From: Acidobacteriota bacterium | Lineage (GTDB): Bacteria > Acidobacteriota > Terriglobia > Terriglobales > Acidobacteriaceae | Reading direction: 5' to 3' | Length of the DNA stretch: 64,000 nucleotides | Assembly (NCBI GenBank): GCA_023410055.1 | Contig: JAEYQK010000024.1 | Span: 89,665 to 153,664 of the forward strand | Part shown: one piece after another, positions 56,969 through 64,000 of the stretch | How the letters are laid out: each line of letters opens with the position of its first letter | Position numbering within the stretch: position 1 is the stretch's first letter | Made by a program: the position numbers and the translations under genes | The notes under the pieces: generated by a model | Seen by the model: the letters and a program-made list of their open reading frames with translations, nothing else | Database searches by the model: none | Told to the model about the DNA's origin: nothing

Positions 56969-57725
56969 CCGGGTGTTCCTGGCCGCTCACCAAAGACTTT
57001 CCTGCACTCACAACCGGCAACAACGAGTTAACCGACCTTAGGGAAGACCGTGCCCCGGACGCACGAGGTCGGTCGATTGCGCAATACGCTCCCGGACTGC
57101 GTAACGCGCCCGAAAGCCACGGGGACGCGAGGCCATCGGAACTGGCCTGCTGCAGCGCCGCCCTGGCAACAGTGGCCAGTGAGTGACAGATCGCCAAGTG
57201 GATGTCCTCGATAACCTCTACATTATTGGACGGCACAACGACGCAATGATCGCACAAGCAAAGCATGTGGCCGCCATCGAATCCCGAGAGACCTACGGTC
57301 GTAGCCCCGGCCGATCGGGCCGCCTGAAGACCATTTAGAACATTGGCGGATTTGCCGCTAGCACTGATCGCAATCACGATGTCCCCCGCACGAACAAACG
57401 TCTTCAGCTGTTCGGCGAAAATATTCTCGTACTTCGTATCGTTCGCCCAAGCGGTCATCAATGCTGCGTTGTCCGTCAATGCAACAGCCCGCATCCGTCG
57501 GACCCCGTCGGGAAGACGGTTCGTAACCCCCTTGCTGAGATCGCAGGCAAAGTGCGAGGCAGTAGCTGCGCTTCCACCATTCCCTAAAACATAAATAGCT
57601 CTGTCCGCAAAATACGCATTCAGTAGCTCCGTTGCGACTTGATCCACTGCGCTTGCGACGACTCCATTCGCGGCGCGCATTAGCGTCTCAAAATAGGACT
57701 TGCTCGTTGCGATGTTGTCGTTCAT
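56958..57725 (-). CDS. gmhA: Sedoheptulose-7-phosphate isomerase (GmhA-like SIS protein)
   Basis: 255 residues from the ATG at 57725, with GAGG 8 bases upstream; an ATG 18 bases earlier has none. GmhA converts sedoheptulose-7-phosphate to D-glycero-D-manno-heptose-7-phosphate. The SIS fold is clear: IYVLGNGGSAATASHFACDLSKG (phosphate loop), VIAISASGKSANVLNGL and IEDIHLAICHSL, where the His residues match the zinc ligands of GmhA. Ordinary GmhA proteins are about 195 residues, so the last 55 residues (from about 200, SSDGLASPWLSG...) are an unusual, low-complexity tail. It is followed on the same transcript by the long glycosylphosphotransferase, the kinase and the nucleotidylyltransferase, consistent with heptose synthesis. 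Confidence 0.82.
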   Translation of the reverse strand: MNDNIATSKSYFETLMRAANGVVASAVDQVATELLNAYFADRAIYVLGNGGSAATASHFACDLSKGVTNRLPDGVRRMRAVALTDNAALMTAWANDTKYENIFAEQLKTFVRAGDIVIAISASGKSANVLNGLQAARSAGATTVGLSGFDGGHMLCLCDHCVVVPSNNVEVIEDIHLAICHSLATVARAALQQASSDGLASPWLSGALRSPGAYCAIDRPRASGARSSLRSVNSLLPVVSAGKSLVSGQEHPDAD

Positions 57726-57793
57726 ACAGGGGGCCTCATCCATTGTGTTTGCAGTTGTTCTGCCGTTTGGGGCAAGCAGTGGGTTAGAAAACC

Positions 57794-58909
57794 CTAATTG
57801 ACAGTAGCCTCGCACACGACGCCACTTCGCTCCATTTCCCGCTCCGCCGACAAATCCAATCCCGCTTTCGCTCCGGACGATCTCAACCATTCCCAGTAGT
57901 CACTGATAGCTTCCTGGAGTCCTTTGCTTGGCACCCACCCAAGCGCGCCGATTCTGTCAATGCTCGACACAGAGTGACGGTTGTCGCCTACGCGGTATTT
58001 GCCCGGGATCTCTGGGCTAAGGTCAATTCCGATGATCCGGCTCAGTTCGGCCGCATATTCCCGCACTGTTGTGCCGTGTCCACCGCCGACATTGAAGGCC
58101 TGAAAGTCAGCTCGGCTGTCTCCCGCAACCATCAGGTTGGCCCTGACCACATCGCTAACGTGGCAGTAGTCTCGAAGCTGGTTGCCATCTTCATAAATGA
58201 GCGGCGGTTTTCCATTCATCAATCGCAGGGTAAAGATTCGACAAATCCCTGAATAAGTATTGAGCGGAGACTGCCGAGCCCCTTGAACAATCGAGTAGCG
58301 AAGAGCGACAGTCGGCACTCCTATCCGCTGGCCTAACCGAATGGCGGCGGTCTCTTGCGCGTACTTCGACATTGCATATGGATTGCACGGATTTGTATGA
58401 GCCTCGGCCAGTAGCTCTGGCCTCATTTCGGAATGACATACGGGGCACTGCAACTCCCATTCTCCCCGTTTCATCTGCTCCGCACTGCGCGCCGGCGGCA
58501 GCACTAGTCCGTGCTCCGCGCACCGATACTGACCCTCTCCATACACGGCCTGCGACGATGCAACCACTATCTTCCGAACGGGCAATCGGTGCTCTGCAAT
58601 CACCTCATACATCAGAGCCGTTCCGACGACGTTTGTGTGGAAGAACCGGCTGAAATCGGGCATGTAGTCCTGGTACGCCGCTTGGTGAAACACCCAGTCC
58701 ACACCCCGCAATGCAGTCTCCCAACTTGACTTTGATCGAACGTCAGCGGTGATCAGTGATGCTTTGGAAGGCAACTGGACGGTAGGAGATTTGCCATGAA
58801 CTCGCTCCTCCAAAGAATCCAGCACAACCACTTCTATTCCCTGTTCGAGTAAAGCCTCAACCAGATGCGAACCGATGAAACCTGCTCCCCCTGTAACCAA
58901 TGCCCTCAT
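57794..58909 (-). CDS. NAD-dependent sugar epimerase with cysteine-rich insertion
   Basis: 371 residues. The extended-SDR core starts with the nucleotide motif VTGGAGFIGSHLVEALLEQG. The active site has the Ser in VASSQAVYGEG and the YAMSK motif (Tyr/Lys). Between them (about 125-165) is an insertion with YRCAEHG and LQCPVCHSEMRP, three or more cysteines and a His that look like a zinc-binding finger. Proteins with this insertion are annotated as dTDP-L-rhamnose 4-epimerase-like; that assignment rests on pattern memory. It likely inverts C4 of a nucleotide sugar. Its ATG overlaps the acetyltransferase stop by four bases, and it precedes gmhA by 68 bases. Confidence 0.78.
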   Translation of the reverse strand: MRALVTGGAGFIGSHLVEALLEQGIEVVVLDSLEERVHGKSPTVQLPSKASLITADVRSKSSWETALRGVDWVFHQAAYQDYMPDFSRFFHTNVVGTALMYEVIAEHRLPVRKIVVASSQAVYGEGQYRCAEHGLVLPPARSAEQMKRGEWELQCPVCHSEMRPELLAEAHTNPCNPYAMSKYAQETAAIRLGQRIGVPTVALRYSIVQGARQSPLNTYSGICRIFTLRLMNGKPPLIYEDGNQLRDYCHVSDVVRANLMVAGDSRADFQAFNVGGGHGTTVREYAAELSRIIGIDLSPEIPGKYRVGDNRHSVSSIDRIGALGWVPSKGLQEAISDYWEWLRSSGAKAGLDLSAEREMERSGVVCEATVN

Positions 58910-59523
58910 AGCTCATTTCCCCTTTTAGCAGCCTCGGACACTACGAAGACGATCCCATCGCGAATCCGAAAGCGCAGACCGCAAGCGCAATCTGCCCAGT
59001 TCTCCGCGTTAAACTTCAGCTTCGCTCCACATTTGCAGACGTATCCCTTAACGCGTCCGGGATTTCCGACCACAATGGCAAAGTCGGGAACGTCTTTAAC
59101 GACGACGCACCCGGCCCCAATCAGTGCCCAGCGACCAATCTCTATGCCGCAACGGATCGTTGCGTTCGCGCCGATGCTGGCGCCCTCAAGTATGTTTGTC
59201 TTAACGCACGCTCGATAGAGTTTCGCGCGCGGAACGAGATCGTTCGTAAAAGCAACGTTCGGGCCGACGAAGACACTGTTGCCGATCTCAACGCCTTCCC
59301 ACACGGCAACTCCGTTCTTAATAACGACGGAATCCCCGACCGTAACGCCTTGCTCGAGAAAACACTGCTCTCCGATATTGCAGTCGCGTCCAATGTGGAC
59401 ACCCCCCATAACGTGCGAGAATGCCCAGACTCGCGTGCCCGCACCAATGTCGGTCGACTCGACAATCGCAAGTGGATGAGTAAATACTTCGTTGGACGTT
59501 AGATTAGTCCGCGGCTGCGACAT
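58906..59523 (-). CDS. Hexapeptide N-acetyltransferase (WbpD-like) with zinc-ribbon tail
   Basis: 205 residues from the ATG at 59523; a GTG eight codons upstream (59547) is possible. A left-handed beta-helix of hexapeptide repeats fills residues 15-145 (VESTDIGAGTRVWAFSHVMGG, IGRDCNIGEQCFLEQ, VKTNILEGASIGANATIRCG, WALIGAGCVVVKDV). It resembles WbpD and similar enzymes that acetylate the 3-amino group of UDP-2-acetamido-3-amino-uronic acid. The neighbours (Gfo/Idh oxidoreductase, aminotransferase) match steps before it. The C-terminal part (about 155-205, VCKCGAKLKFNAENWADCACGLRF) adds a four-cysteine zinc ribbon, which is uncommon in this family. It overlaps the dehydrogenase gene by 20 bases. 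Confidence 0.82.
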   Translation of the reverse strand: MSQPRTNLTSNEVFTHPLAIVESTDIGAGTRVWAFSHVMGGVHIGRDCNIGEQCFLEQGVTVGDSVVIKNGVAVWEGVEIGNSVFVGPNVAFTNDLVPRAKLYRACVKTNILEGASIGANATIRCGIEIGRWALIGAGCVVVKDVPDFAIVVGNPGRVKGYVCKCGAKLKFNAENWADCACGLRFRIRDGIVFVVSEAAKRGNEL

Positions 59524-60523
59524 GGACCCTACTTCCGCGAGCGACACGAATGGACTCTGTAGCCGCCTGAAGTACCGCTACTGTTGCAAGAGCTCTCCGC
59601 CCACTGTTGATGGGTTCGCGGCTGCTATGAATGCAATCGAAGAAATGCTCGCACTCTGCTCGGAGCGGCTCGTATGTAGGGAGAGCCGGCATCGATACCC
59701 CGCCGGGTCCGTAACCAAGCGAAACGCTACTGCCGGGATCCAGGTTCTTTCGATTATCAACTCCCTGCTCAAACACCTTCAGCTTGTACACGGGTTCCAT
59801 GTCATTGAACAGCGCAGTCCGGTTGCTGCAAACGACCTCCAATGAACGCACTTTGTTCGGAGTCAACCAACTGACGTTGATCTGGGCCATCCGTCCGCTT
59901 GGGAAATCCAGGTTCACGTAAGCAGTTTCCGTCAGTCCGTGCGAGGAGAAAGCTGCCCCCCGGGCAATGACACTGCACGGAACTTCGTCCATCAGGTGAA
60001 GCACGATCGAAATGTCATGAGGCGCAAGATCCCACAGAACGTCCACTGCTGCATTCGGTGGACCCAGATTCTTGCGACTGCTCGACATGAAGTAGATGTC
60101 GCCCATCTTCCCCGTATCAAGAAGTTGCTTCAGCTGCGCGACTGCTGGATGGAAGAGGAACAAGTGTCCCACCGCCAGCGTGCGGCCCGCAGCCTCTGCC
60201 GCTGCATTCATCTCTTCGGCGTCGCAGACCCGAGTGGCCAGCGGCTTCTCAACGAAGACGTGCTTTCCCGCCTTGAGCGCTTGGATGGCAAGGTCGCGAT
60301 GCGTTTCCGCGGGAGTCGCTATGAACACTGCGTCGATGTCGTCTCTCGAGAAAACATCTTTCTCGTTCGACACGGTCCTAAGTCCAGGGAATTTCCGCTC
60401 CACGAACTCTCGCCTCCCCGGGCGAGCATCAGCGACACATGCTACCTCGACTCCGTCTATTTCACGCAGTACACGAAGAATGTTGGGCCCCCAGTACCCC
60501 GCCCCAATTAGTCCAACTCGCAT
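59504..60523 (-). CDS. Gfo/Idh/MocA oxidoreductase (WbpB/WlbA-like)
   Basis: 339 residues from the ATG at 60523, with GGAG about 10 bases upstream; 26 codons of extra open frame lie before it. The NAD-binding Rossmann domain begins MRVGLIGAGYWGPNILRVL and leads to VFIATPAETHRDLAIQALKAGKHVFVEKPLA, whose EKP motif holds the catalytic Lys. The C-terminal domain contains DLAPHDISIVLHLMDEVP, a hallmark of sugar dehydrogenases that oxidise C3 of UDP-GlcNAcA. With the aminotransferase and acetyltransferase genes at its sides it fits the WbpB step. The gene for the earlier step, UDP-GlcNAc 6-dehydrogenase, is not in the window. Confidence 0.82.
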   Translation of the reverse strand: MRVGLIGAGYWGPNILRVLREIDGVEVACVADARPGRREFVERKFPGLRTVSNEKDVFSRDDIDAVFIATPAETHRDLAIQALKAGKHVFVEKPLATRVCDAEEMNAAAEAAGRTLAVGHLFLFHPAVAQLKQLLDTGKMGDIYFMSSSRKNLGPPNAAVDVLWDLAPHDISIVLHLMDEVPCSVIARGAAFSSHGLTETAYVNLDFPSGRMAQINVSWLTPNKVRSLEVVCSNRTALFNDMEPVYKLKVFEQGVDNRKNLDPGSSVSLGYGPGGVSMPALPTYEPLRAECEHFFDCIHSSREPINSGRRALATVAVLQAATESIRVARGSRVHVAAAD

Positions 60524-60543
60524 TACCCGAATCTCCTTCGAAC

Positions 60544-61173
60544 TCACATTCCGTTGAACATGGCGCGCGGTGTACGAATCAAAAGCTCCAAGTCCAACCA
60601 CGCAGATCTCTTTCTCACGTACTCCAGGTCGATTCGAATCATCTCCCGCACATCAACATGGTTTCTGGCCGTCACCTGATAGAGCCCGGTCAGCCCCGGC
60701 CTAATGCTCAACCGCCGCTTTTCTCTCTCGTCATATAGCTCAACTTCCCACGGCAATGCCGGCCGAGGGCCAACAAGACTCATGTCTCCCACGAGCACGT
60801 TCCACAGCTGTGGGAGTTCGTCCAGGCTCGTGCGGCGAAGTATTCTTCCGACGTGCGTTATTCGACTCCTGTCGGCAAGCGCCATCTTAAAAACTGGGCG
60901 CCCCTTACTGTCGCAACTCGTAGCTGTCGCAATGCGGTAATTTCGTTGAAGATCACTCTTGTGAAGATCGTCCTGCGAACCAGGCACCATGCTGCGAAAC
61001 TTCAGAAGCCGGAATTCTCGACCACCGCGTCCAACTGCTTTCTGCACGAAGAACACCGGCCCCCGCGACTCCAGCTTGATTGCGACTGCAATGAGCAGGA
61101 ACACTGGCGACACGAACAACATGCCGATGACGCTAACGGTGACGTCTAGAAGGCGCTTGAATGCGAGATACAT
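60544..61173 (-). CDS. Polyprenyl phosphoglycosyl transferase, short (PglC-like) form
   Basis: 209 residues from the ATG at 61173, where it leaves a 31-base gap after the upstream aminotransferase; the open frame goes on 76 codons into that gene. An N-terminal membrane segment (about 8-30, LLDVTVSVIGMLFVSPVFLLIAV) with the re-entrant form of monotopic phosphoglycosyl transferases is followed by FRLLKFRSMVPG, RTSLDELPQLWNVL with the intact catalytic Asp-Glu pair, GDMSLVGPRP and RPGLTGLYQV. It transfers a phosphosugar from a UDP-sugar to undecaprenyl phosphate to start glycan assembly. It is the second such enzyme in the cluster, the other (55562-56968) lacking the Asp. Confidence 0.9.
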   Translation of the reverse strand: MYLAFKRLLDVTVSVIGMLFVSPVFLLIAVAIKLESRGPVFFVQKAVGRGGREFRLLKFRSMVPGSQDDLHKSDLQRNYRIATATSCDSKGRPVFKMALADRSRITHVGRILRRTSLDELPQLWNVLVGDMSLVGPRPALPWEVELYDEREKRRLSIRPGLTGLYQVTARNHVDVREMIRIDLEYVRKRSAWLDLELLIRTPRAMFNGM

Positions 61174-61204
61174 GGCGGTGAACTTCTTGGGCCGACGGTT
61201 TACG

Positions 61205-62338
61205 TCAGAGGCGATTTGAATCCGAAAAGAAGTCTCGAACTTGGGCGCACACCCACTCGATCTGTTCTTGAACCATCTCGGGGAAAATTGGAAGTGATAA
61301 CTCTCCCGCCGCAATCGACTCCGAAACGGGGAAATCACCCGCCTTATACCCCAAGGACTTGAATGCAGGCTGTAAGTGAAGTGGGACAGGGTAGTGAACA
61401 CCCGTTTCGATATGTTTCTCTTTAAGCCACTCTGCGAGTCTATCCCGTTCTGCGGTCACGATCGGGAACAGGTGGTGAACCGGCTCTGTATCGGGAATCA
61501 GCGCTGGCAACTTCACTGGTGATCCCGCGAGTCTAGCGCGATACTCCGCGGCAATCTCACGGCGCCTTCGGTTCCAGCCATCAAGACAAGGCAGCTTCAC
61601 GTTCAGTGCGGCGGCCTGAATCGTGTCCATGCGATAGTTGAATCCGACTTCCGCGTGCTCGTACTTTGTCGTCCTTCCGTGATTGCGTAACCGACGAATG
61701 CGGCTCGCTAGCTCCTCACTGTTAGTGGTGACAGCGCCGCCATCTCCAAATGCTCCCAGATTCTTGCCCGGATAGAAGCTGAAACACGCCACGTCGCCGA
61801 CCGACCCTATCCGCTTCCCGAATGCGTACGCCCCATGCGCCTGAGCAGCGTCCTCAACCAGGTGAACTCCTCGCCTGTCACACACGTTCCTAAGCTTCTG
61901 CAGTTCTGCGGGCTGGCCATACAAATGAACAGCAATCACGGCTTTGCATTTAGGCGTTATGACAGCTTCTACCTGTTCAGTGTCCATCTGCCAGTGAGAG
62001 GAGTTCGCATCCACAAATACTGGACGAGCTCCGGCAGCAACAATCGCCGCCGCAGTCGCGATGAAGGTATTCGTCGGACAGATGACCTCGTCGCCGGGGC
62101 CAATCCCCAACGCGAGCAGCGCAAGGTGGAGAGCAGCGGTTCCAGAATCAACGGCCACTGCACAACCGACGCCACAGTATCTCGCGAAGCTGCGCTCAAA
62201 CGCTTGAACGGGTTCCCCGTCAATGAACCTCGCCGATCGAAGCAACGGCCATATCTCCTGCTGAAATGATGATTCGAGGTTCTTGAACTGCTGCTGAAGA
62301 TCAAGAAATGGAACAATAGTGCTTGATGCCGTTGTCAC
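61205..62338 (-). CDS. DegT/DnrJ/EryC1-family aminotransferase (WbpE-like)
   Basis: 377 residues from a GTG at 62338 with GGGAGG exactly 6 bases upstream, overlapping the DUF354 stop in GTGA. The PLP aminotransferase fold shows FLDLQQQFKNL, the AVDSGTAALHLALLALGIGPGDEVICPTNTF block, VEDAAQAHGA and the Schiff-base Lys in CFSFYPGKNLGAFGDGGAV, followed by RNHGRTTKYEHAEVGFNYRMDTIQAA. It most likely installs the 3-amino group on UDP-2-acetamido-3-keto-uronic acid, as WbpE does, because a WbpB-like and a WbpD-like gene lie in the same run. Other nucleotide-sugar aminotransfer is possible. Confidence 0.86.
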   Translation of the reverse strand: MTTASSTIVPFLDLQQQFKNLESSFQQEIWPLLRSARFIDGEPVQAFERSFARYCGVGCAVAVDSGTAALHLALLALGIGPGDEVICPTNTFIATAAAIVAAGARPVFVDANSSHWQMDTEQVEAVITPKCKAVIAVHLYGQPAELQKLRNVCDRRGVHLVEDAAQAHGAYAFGKRIGSVGDVACFSFYPGKNLGAFGDGGAVTTNSEELASRIRRLRNHGRTTKYEHAEVGFNYRMDTIQAAALNVKLPCLDGWNRRRREIAAEYRARLAGSPVKLPALIPDTEPVHHLFPIVTAERDRLAEWLKEKHIETGVHYPVPLHLQPAFKSLGYKAGDFPVSESIAAGELSLPIFPEMVQEQIEWVCAQVRDFFSDSNRL

Positions 62339-63435
62339 CTACTGCCTCCCATCGCGCGACTCGAAGCGCATGCTGTAGCCGCACGAGTCACCCCCTGTTC
62401 CCGTCCGGCGGCAAATGAGACGATCTCATCGGCAATGTAGTTCGCCAGATTGTTGTGTTCGATACAAGGTCTCGATGCCTTTTGCCGCTTCGTAAACACA
62501 AGAGCATCGACATCTGCTGGTTCCCGCAAGAGCTTCAGTCGCCCATCTTGAATCAACACTTCATCGGCCGCTCCAAGTCTTCCACCGAAGATGGTGTACA
62601 CGTTAAGGCCAAGCAGCGCAGCTTCACGTGTCATGGTTCCTCCTCCGCTGAAGACGTAGTCCGAGGACCACAGCAGACTCAGCCCATCCACAGGCCGGGT
62701 GAAGATTCGAAAGCGTCCATTCAGCCCGTACTTCATTCTGAGATCTTCTGCCTGTCCTTCTGTCCTGGCCGGGATAAGTACTTGAAGACTTTCTTCCCGT
62801 TTCAGGCGATCCATAAGCGCCCGGAACATGATCTCGCTCCGCTCGTGGTGATAGTGAGCCCACTTAGCCGGGGGCCGCAGAGTGACAATGATCTTGTCTC
62901 TGTCCAACTCCAGTTTGTCTCGCAGGTCAGGATCAGGCTTGAAGTCGTAAACGTAGACTTCTTCCTTCAGGCCGGGATACCGAATCAGTTTGTCAAGATC
63001 GAGGCCTTGTGACACCATCCGATCCGTAGGAATGACTTGCGGAACGAGTACGCGATGGGAAAGCATGTTGAAGAGCCGACACGACGCGAACTCGTAGTCA
63101 TAGAGCGTCATGACCGGTATTCGCAGTGCACGGGCTGCCAGCACGAGTGATCTCGACCCTTGGCTCACAGCAGCATCGATCCTGTGCTTCCGAACGAACT
63201 TCATCAGCTCAACCGCACGAACCACCGTTCCCGCGACCTTTACTACTGTCGAAGCCGATCCGTAATGTCGACCAATTGTCGTGAATTCCAATCCATGCTG
63301 GCGGGCGAGCTCTCTGGTTTGTGAGAACTCGCGGACCGTGATGAGCACCTGAAAGCCGCGCGTTTCCAATTCGCGAATGATAGGTGCGAACAAAAGCACA
63401 TGCGGCGAGTTGTCGAGATCAATCCACAGCTTCAA
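62335..63435 (-). CDS. DUF354 protein, probable GT-B glycosyltransferase-like
   Basis: 366 residues. DUF354 proteins have a GT-B-like plan: N-terminal MKLWIDLDNSPHVLLFAPIIRELETRG, then VSQGSRSLVLAARALRIPVMTLYDYEFAS, a middle strand region with YPGLKEEVYVYDFKPD, and C-terminal DYVFSGGGTMTREAALLGLNVYTIFGG, where the SGGGTM loop matches the nucleotide-sugar binding loop of UDP-GlcNAc 2-epimerase or MurG-type folds. Function in this family is largely inferred. It lies in a polysaccharide cluster and overlaps the truncated upstream gene by 17 bases. The C terminus (from about 340) is Ala/Ser/Arg-rich. Confidence 0.78.
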   Translation of the reverse strand: MKLWIDLDNSPHVLLFAPIIRELETRGFQVLITVREFSQTRELARQHGLEFTTIGRHYGSASTVVKVAGTVVRAVELMKFVRKHRIDAAVSQGSRSLVLAARALRIPVMTLYDYEFASCRLFNMLSHRVLVPQVIPTDRMVSQGLDLDKLIRYPGLKEEVYVYDFKPDPDLRDKLELDRDKIIVTLRPPAKWAHYHHERSEIMFRALMDRLKREESLQVLIPARTEGQAEDLRMKYGLNGRFRIFTRPVDGLSLLWSSDYVFSGGGTMTREAALLGLNVYTIFGGRLGAADEVLIQDGRLKLLREPADVDALVFTKRQKASRPCIEHNNLANYIADEIVSFAAGREQGVTRAATACASSRAMGGSR

Positions 63436-64000
63436 TGCCGTTCTCCTTCAGCTTCAAGAGAAGTCTCGCCAGCGCGCGGAACATCCACGCCTGTCCCCAT
63501 CTCATGTACGGCGTGCTATTCCTTCGAAAACGATGTTTCTGGTAGTAAAAGTGTCCCTCTGGGGAACGCATGTTGTAGATCGTCCAGCGGAAGACTCGCA
63601 TTGCGCGATCCAGCGCTTCTGGGTCACTGTCAGCGAACTCGCAGAAGGTAATGATCGCCTGGGAGCAAGCGTGAATGTCTATTGGATAAAGACTGTCGGC
63701 GAAGTACTTCGGCACTCCCTCTTCGGTAAAGCATTGCCGTTTGTAGAACTCGTAGCCCTTTTCCAGAGAGCCATTGACTGTTTCATCGCCCGTGTGCCGT
63801 CTATAGGCCGAGATAGCGCAGAGGTTGTACCCGGAGTGGAACCCATCCACCCAGTCTTGCATTCTGCCCAGGCCGTAGCTCCAGGCTCCATTCGCCTGTT
63901 GTGCTCTGCAAGCGAACTTCACAGCACGGCTCGCAAGCACAGCGTAGTCTGCGTTGCCGGTCGCTACGGATGCACGAGCCAGTACTGCGGCAACCAAGAG
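63419..64000 (-). CDS. Alpha/alpha-barrel-like protein of the polysaccharide cluster (start beyond window)
   Basis: At least 194 residues; the gene runs past position 64000, so its beginning is missing. Visible repeats of helices with conserved aromatic residues (ACRAQQANGAWSYGLG, DWVDGFHSGYNL, FADSLYPIDIHACSQAI, YNMRSPEGHFYYQKHR, TPYMRWGQAWMFRAL) suggest an alpha/alpha toroid as in glycoside hydrolases, polysaccharide lyases or cyclase-like proteins. A W-x-D-x-FHSGYN motif and the DIHACSQ and YMRWGQAWM stretches are likely active-site or substrate-groove residues. No enzyme activity can be assigned. It overlaps the DUF354 gene by 17 bases. Confidence 0.55.
   Translation of the reverse strand, partial: LLVAAVLARASVATGNADYAVLASRAVKFACRAQQANGAWSYGLGRMQDWVDGFHSGYNLCAISAYRRHTGDETVNGSLEKGYEFYKRQCFTEEGVPKYFADSLYPIDIHACSQAIITFCEFADSDPEALDRAMRVFRWTIYNMRSPEGHFYYQKHRFRRNSTPYMRWGQAWMFRALARLLLKLKENGIEAVD

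Overview
The window looks like chromosomal DNA from a free-living Gram-negative heterotroph, most likely an acidobacterium of the Koribacter/Terriglobus type. This is inferred from gene content and protein style; no rRNA gene is present to prove it. Pointers are futalosine-route menaquinone synthesis (mqnE), a bacillithiol-type deacetylase (bshB1), several YVTN/lactonase propeller lipoproteins, a giant Ig/FG-GAP surface protein with an acidobacteria-like C-terminal tail, and short palindromic repeats between genes. Base composition is even and moderately GC-rich. I saw no prophage, insertion sequence, CRISPR array, tRNA or rRNA.

Layout. 0.3-11.2 kb: a SpoIIE-type membrane phosphatase, a GT39-like membrane glycosyltransferase, a small exported protein, an MFS transporter, then nagZ and anmK (murein recycling) joined to a peptide-binding lipoprotein, rph and a small lipoprotein. 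11.4-19.1 kb: class II aldolase, a WecA-like phosphosugar transferase with a long tail, xseB, a degenerate receiver protein, an 0.8-kb gene-free stretch, an ATP-dependent DNA ligase, bacterioferritin and ispA. 19.2-28.2 kb: a FAD/Fe-S oxidase fusion, a pyruvate-oxidase-like ThDP enzyme and a 1283-residue surface protein. 28.5-38.8 kb: mostly housekeeping genes (nfo, a metallo-beta-lactamase-fold hydrolase, DAHP synthase, a YVTN lipoprotein, murB, a 59-residue zinc ribbon protein, glutaryl-CoA dehydrogenase, ppa, glpX, a lactonase-like lipoprotein). 39.0-41.3 kb: a two-gene operon encoding an HPF/sigma-70 fusion and an eRF1-like (baeRF-type) protein. 41.4-51.1 kb: mqnE, ctpA, two tandem zinc-ribbon/DUF4190/pilin-like paralogues, a second receiver-like protein, a CoA-transferase, a SIMPL protein, a MOSC protein and bshB1.

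51.1-64.0 kb is one long leftward run of mostly overlapping genes for surface polysaccharide, ending with modB and modC. It encodes GmhA, HddA, HddC and a HAD phosphatase, which fit a GDP-D-glycero-alpha-D-manno-heptose route. It also encodes a Gfo/Idh dehydrogenase, an aminotransferase and a hexapeptide acetyltransferase that match the WbpB/WbpE/WbpD steps to a 2,3-diacetamido uronic acid. A 4-epimerase, two initiating phosphoglycosyl transferases, a DUF354 protein and a truncated gene at the window edge complete it.

The most interesting items are the HPF/sigma fusion with its eRF1-like partner; a family of covarying hairpin repeats, two copies of which lie inside reading frames (murB and the metallo-beta-lactamase-fold gene); a long GTACTAG hairpin before rph; and a phosphoglycosyl transferase that has lost the Asp of its catalytic Asp-Glu pair.
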